Positions 60,742-64,000 of a DNA stretch of 64,000 nt are shown here, piece after piece; position 1 is the stretch's first letter; the number at the start of each line of letters is the position of its first letter. The stretch is from DATJLY01 sp963773665. Its GTDB lineage: Bacteria; Pseudomonadota; Alphaproteobacteria; ATCC43930; CGMCC-115725. The DNA lies in contig CAVZBZ010000004.1 of the NCBI GenBank assembly GCA_963773665.1, forward strand, positions 62,001-126,000. Reading direction: 5' to 3'. A program made the translations under genes and the position numbers. Below the pieces are notes generated by a model. It searched no databases. It had not been told where the DNA came from and saw only the letters and a program-made list of their open reading frames with translations.

Positions 60742-61126
60742 CAGCGAAATATCCGGCCGTGGCGCCCAATGAAGTAAGGACGGCGCCCCAGCCGATATCG
60801 AGCACCGTCACCAGCACCGACCACGAGCGCAAGGTCGCGAGGTTGGTGAGGTCGTATGTGGCATAGGCGAACATGCCGAAGAGCGCGCCCATACCGGCTG
60901 CGCGCAGCCACGCGTTGGCGCTGAGCGCCGGCGCCACCGCGAACACGACGACACCCAAGGCATAGACGAGATAGAACAGCACCGCCGCCCACAGCACCGG
61001 CCGCTCGAGCAGCAGCGCGCCGAGCCGCGGCCGGTAAACCGCTTGCCCCATCGTCGCGAGCCACACGAAATCGACCGCGGCAAGAACGACCAGGGTCGCG
61101 ACATAGGCGACGGCATAGGTGCGCAT
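60728..61126 (-). CDS. DUF2177 membrane protein
   Basis: A 132-residue protein with four helices, close to DUF2177: VDFVWLATMGQAVYRPRLGA, FYLVYALGVVVFAVAPALSA, GALFGMFAYATYDLTNLATL and VTVLDIGWGAVLTSLGATAG. The conserved YDLTNLAT and W(L) residues lie inside the membrane. Function is unknown. It overlaps the MFS stop tail to tail and diverges from the next MFS gene over a 112-bp gap with a palindrome. Confidence 0.9.
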   Translation of the reverse strand: MRTYAVAYVATLVVLAAVDFVWLATMGQAVYRPRLGALLLERPVLWAAVLFYLVYALGVVVFAVAPALSANAWLRAAGMGALFGMFAYATYDLTNLATLRSWSVLVTVLDIGWGAVLTSLGATAGYFAARWT

Positions 61127-61170
61127 GGGGGCCGGTTTTACCGCACCGGCGCCCTTGCTGCAGCGAAATC

Positions 61171-61217
61171 GTGCGTCCTTCGACTAAGCCCCGCAGGGGC
61201 GTAGTCGAAGGACGCAC
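61171..61217. repeat. 47-bp palindromic element
   Basis: A perfect 16-bp arm, GTGCGTCCTTCGACTA, faces its inverse TAGTCGAAGGACGCAC, with a second smaller stem (GCCCC-GCA-GGGGC) in between. It lies between the starts of two divergent genes, so it is not a plain terminator. It looks like a REP-type intergenic repeat. Confidence 0.85.
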
Positions 61218-61238
61218 GACCGATTAGATTGCACCCTC

Positions 61239-62660
61239 ATGCCCGCGCTGTCCCGCCAGACGATCGTGCCGCTCATCGTCGCCTGCGCGCTGTTCATGCA
61301 GAATGTCGATTCGACGGTGATCGCGACCGCGCTGCCGCCCATTGCGGCGGCGTTCGGCGAGGACCCGCTGCGCTTGAACCTCGCCATCACGAGCTATCTC
61401 CTGTCGCTCGCGATCTTCATCCCGCTGTCGGGCTGGACCGCCGACCGGTTCGGCACGCGCACCGTGTTCCGCGCGGCGATCCTGGTCTTCACGCTCGGCT
61501 CCGTGTGCTGCGGCGCGTCCATGAACCTGTGGGAGCTGGTGCTGGCGCGCATCGTCCAGGGCATGGGCGGCGCGATGATGGTGCCGGTCGGGCGGCTCGT
61601 GCTGCTGCGCGCCGTGCCGAAGTCGGAACTGGTGCGCGCCATGTCGATGCTGACCGTGCCGGCACTTTTAGGCCCGATCATGGGGCCGCCCTTGGGCGGG
61701 TTCATCGTGACCTATTGGTCGTGGCGCTGGATTTTCTTCATCAACGTGCCGTTCGGGTTTTTGGGCATGGCGCTCGTCAACCGCTTCATCGCCGACGTGC
61801 GCGAAGAGGCGGCCGTGCCGCTCGATCTGCGCGGCTTCGCGCTCGCGGGCTTCGGGCTGGCCGGGGTGATGTACGGCTTCGAGATGGCGGGGCGCGGCAT
61901 GCTCGGGCCGGAATTCGCGGCGCTGCTGCTCGCGGGCGGCACCGTGCTTTTGGGGCTTTATGCCTTTCACGCGCGCACCGTCGCAGCGCCGATCATCGAT
62001 CTGGGCCTGATGCGGATTGCGAGCTTTCGCGGCGCGGTCCTCGGCAGCGGCGTCTTCCGCATCGGCATCGAGGGGCTGCCGTTCCTCATGCCGATGCTGC
62101 TGCAGCTGGGGTTCGGCCTTTCGCCGCTGCATTCGGGCCTTTTGACCTTTGCCACCTATGCCGGCGCCATGACCATGAAGGCGTCGGCGACGCCGATCAT
62201 CCGCGCTTTCGGATTCCGCACCGTTCTAGTCGGCAACGCCGTCATATGCAGCCTGTTCATGCTGAGCTACAGCCTGTTCCGGCCAACGACGCCGCATCTC
62301 GCGATTTTCCTGGCGCTGCTCGCGGGCGGGTTTTTCCGCTCGCTCCAGGTGACATCGACCAACACATTGGTGTTCGCCGACGTGCCGCCGGCGCTGATGA
62401 GCCGCGCGACGAGCCTCGCCAGCATGGCGCAGCAGCTGTGGATGAGCCTCGGCGTCGGCGTCAGCGCCCTCCTTCTGCACGTCGTGCAGGCGGTGAAGGG
62501 CGGCGCGCTCGGGGCGCCGGACTTCACCCCTGTCTTCGTCATCAATGCCGCGATCGTGCTGTCGGCGATGGCCGTCTTCGCGCGGCTCCCGGCCGATACC
62601 GGGGCGGAGCTTTCCGGCCACCGCCCGGCGCCGGCCGCAAGCCGCCGGCCGGCCGAGTAA
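61239..62660 (+). CDS. MFS exporter (DHA2-like), second copy
   Basis: A 473-residue transporter with about 12-14 helices. Motifs: IVACALFMQNVDSTVIATAL (family start), LSGWTADRFGTRTVFRAAIL (motif A), RIVQGMGGAMMVPVGRLVLL and LGPIMGPPLGGFIVTYWSWR (motif C). It is related to the transporter at 59227-60741 but clearly distinct. It is transcribed away from DUF2177 and followed by a small membrane protein 94 bp downstream. The exported compound is unknown. Confidence 0.92.
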   Translation: MPALSRQTIVPLIVACALFMQNVDSTVIATALPPIAAAFGEDPLRLNLAITSYLLSLAIFIPLSGWTADRFGTRTVFRAAILVFTLGSVCCGASMNLWELVLARIVQGMGGAMMVPVGRLVLLRAVPKSELVRAMSMLTVPALLGPIMGPPLGGFIVTYWSWRWIFFINVPFGFLGMALVNRFIADVREEAAVPLDLRGFALAGFGLAGVMYGFEMAGRGMLGPEFAALLLAGGTVLLGLYAFHARTVAAPIIDLGLMRIASFRGAVLGSGVFRIGIEGLPFLMPMLLQLGFGLSPLHSGLLTFATYAGAMTMKASATPIIRAFGFRTVLVGNAVICSLFMLSYSLFRPTTPHLAIFLALLAGGFFRSLQVTSTNTLVFADVPPALMSRATSLASMAQQLWMSLGVGVSALLLHVVQAVKGGALGAPDFTPVFVINAAIVLSAMAVFARLPADTGAELSGHRPAPAASRRPAE

Positions 62661-62754
62661 AAGAATTGTTAGCTCCTGTGATCCCTGTCACATTTCCGGC
62701 GCTTTTTTGCGGTTAACCTTCGCCCCTGGAACGGACTCCCCTGGGGGGCGGCGG

Positions 62755-62952
62755 ATGAAGCAGCCGGACGACTGGCGCAGGAAGACGAAGCAGCTTGGCC
62801 CCTTGATGCGGCGCATCGACAAGGCCTGCGCGCAGATGAACGGCGCGCTGACCGCGATCGCGATCGCGCTGGCGATTCTCGTGACGCTGACCGCGGCGGT
62901 GCGCGGGCCGGGACTCCTCGCCACCAACTCGATCGAGCGCAGCGCCGACTGA
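62755..62952 (+). CDS. Small single-helix membrane protein (65 residues)
   Basis: ATG 62755 with GGGGGGCGG just upstream as a ribosome-binding site. The product has a basic N-terminal half (DWRRKTKQLGPLMRRIDKAC) and one helix (LTAIAIALAILVTLTAAVRG). Nothing known matches. The basic-inside pattern puts the N-terminus in the cytoplasm. Confidence 0.55.
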   Translation: MKQPDDWRRKTKQLGPLMRRIDKACAQMNGALTAIAIALAILVTLTAAVRGPGLLATNSIERSAD

Positions 62953-63004
62953 GCGCCGCTTGACAAGCTTTTGCGGCGATATGATGGTGCCGTGAGGAGG
63001 CGCC

Positions 63005-63778
63005 ATGATCGTCCGGAAAGAAGCGAACGGCCTTGTCCTCGTAGGCCAGACCGACCACTCGCGCCTCGTCGGCCAATTCGCCGCGCATTGGGGCAACGCG
63101 CGGTTCGAGGCGCCGCAACCCTACGACTCCGTGGTGCGCGCCGCCGTCTATCACGATTACGGCTGGCTCAGCTACGAGACGAGCCCGATCGTCACCGATG
63201 CGGGCGAGACGCCGGATTTCCGCCAGGTCGGCGGAAAGCAGCTCGAGTCCTACCAGTGGTGCGTCGATTGGATGACCGGGATCGACCGTTATTCCGGCCT
63301 TTTGGTGTCGATGCACCGGACCGGGCTGTGGCGGGGGCGCTATGGCACGATCGCGTATCCGACCGCGTTCAACCCGCGCGCGCTCAACGAGGCGACCGAA
63401 GACTTCATCAAGCGGCACGAGGCCTGGCAGGAGGCGGAACAGCGCACGCTCGACCCGGCGCAGGTCGCGATCAACTACCGGCTGCTCCAGGTGTGGGACC
63501 TGCTGGGTCTGTATTTCTGTTGCGCGGATCCGGGCGAGGACCGCATCGAGCCGGTGCCCGAAAACTATCGCGCCGGCAAGGGCGAGGGGGTGAGCTTGAA
63601 GCTCCATGCCGAGGGGAAGCGGCGCGTCGCGTTCGACCCCTATCCGTTCGGCGCGCGGCCCTTGAAAGTGCAGCTCACCGCCAAGCGGCTCGACGAAGCG
63701 CGCTGGCCCGATCTCGCGAGTTTTCGCCGGGCCTATTTCCAGGCGCCGACCGAGCTTCTGGAATTCGAGCTGGTCTGA
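63005..63778 (+). CDS. DUF3891 family protein
   Basis: A 257-residue protein of the DUF3891 group. The conserved QTDHSRLVGQFAAHWGN, VVRAAVYHDYGWLSYETSPI and GIDRYSGLLVSMHRTGLWRG carry His and Asp residues arranged as in an HD-type metal site. This is consistent with a metal-dependent hydrolase of unknown substrate. It starts at ATG 63005, and the partial UbiD gene begins 5 bp after it ends, so they are likely in one operon. Confidence 0.88.
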   Translation: MIVRKEANGLVLVGQTDHSRLVGQFAAHWGNARFEAPQPYDSVVRAAVYHDYGWLSYETSPIVTDAGETPDFRQVGGKQLESYQWCVDWMTGIDRYSGLLVSMHRTGLWRGRYGTIAYPTAFNPRALNEATEDFIKRHEAWQEAEQRTLDPAQVAINYRLLQVWDLLGLYFCCADPGEDRIEPVPENYRAGKGEGVSLKLHAEGKRRVAFDPYPFGARPLKVQLTAKRLDEARWPDLASFRRAYFQAPTELLEFELV

Positions 63779-63783
63779 GCCGG

Positions 63784-64000
63784 ATGGCCGCGCCAACACG
63801 GGGCTATCCCGATCTGCACGAGCATCTGGCGGCGCTCGAGGCGAAGGGGCTGCTGAAGCGCATCGACCGGCCCATCGACAAGGATTCCGAGCTCCACCCG
63901 CTGATGCGCTGGCAATTCGTCGGCGGGCTCGACGAGAACGACCGCAAGGCGTTCCTCTTCACCAACATCGTCGACGGGCGCGGCCGGAAATACGACCTCC
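63784..64000 (+). CDS. UbiD-family decarboxylase, N-terminal part (cut by window edge)
   Basis: ATG 63784 opens a frame that runs to the edge: 72 residues starting MAAPTRGYPDLHEHLAALEA. The pattern LLKRIDRPIDKDSELHPLMR and WQFVGGLDENDRKAFLF is the N-terminal signature of UbiD-type decarboxylases of the aromatic-acid kind. It differs from the copy at 52516-54108, so it is not a recent duplicate. The catalytic region lies outside the window. Confidence 0.85.
   Translation, partial: MAAPTRGYPDLHEHLAALEAKGLLKRIDRPIDKDSELHPLMRWQFVGGLDENDRKAFLFTNIVDGRGRKYDL

Noticed and set aside
61171..61217. Rho-independent terminator
   Set aside because: It lies between the starts of two divergent genes and is not followed by a T run.

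Overview
The window is about 64 kb of high-GC DNA from an alphaproteobacterium, probably of the Hyphomicrobiales or a related soil lineage. I infer this from codon use, the style of the IS66 and IS630 elements, and catabolic genes of types common there. I cannot fix the genus. No rRNA, tRNA or CRISPR array was seen.

Positions 1-43 kb are an exopolysaccharide locus of the XrtA (exosortase A)/PEP-CTERM-associated type. The regulatory pair PrsK (12456-14537) and PrsR (14558-15970) lies in it. Around the pair are a FemAB-like transferase, a polysaccharide deacetylase, a membrane-GNAT-methyltransferase fusion and an XrtA-type O-glycosylation ligase (all minus strand, 15.9-21.1 kb). A Wzx flippase is at 23.6 kb. 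A sulfotransferase, a GNAT enzyme, hydrolases 1 and 2, an asparagine-synthetase-like enzyme and an acyl carrier protein lie at 27.5-33.0 kb. Heptose genes (gmhA intact, gmhB decayed) are at 34.2-35.5 kb, and the initiating sugar-phosphate transferase of the XrtA type is at 35.6-37.0 kb. A nucleotide-sugar dehydrogenase and an epimerase follow at 38.9-41.2 kb, then a second FemAB-like protein and CysQ at 41.3-43.2 kb. Exosortase itself and any PEP-CTERM substrate are not in the window.

The locus is littered with mobile DNA: a complete IS66 element with an 8-bp target duplication (4521-7598), an IS3 element (22294-23483), a transposase tail (25093-25173), and an IS630 and an IS481 element placed end to end (25262-27353). 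Between IS66 and prsK lies a translationally coupled set of secreted proteins (7636-11.9 kb): a beta-helix protein, a propeller-like protein and a decayed third gene. Next to it is a decayed DUF218 gene. Several genes here are broken by frameshifts: IS66 tnpA and tnpB, gmhB, the DUF218 gene, the third secreted gene and the asparagine-synthetase-like gene.

From 43 kb to the end the content changes to housekeeping and catabolic genes at even higher GC. They include a MetE-like protein, a short-chain dehydrogenase lacking the usual catalytic Tyr/Lys, two paralogous substrate-binding proteins without ABC partners, an acyl-CoA synthetase, an MBOAT plus SGNH-like acetyltransferase pair, two UbiD-type decarboxylases (one cut by the window edge), a VOC protein, an alpha/beta hydrolase, a luciferase-like monooxygenase, a metal-site-altered M24 protein, two MFS exporters, DUF2177 and DUF3891.
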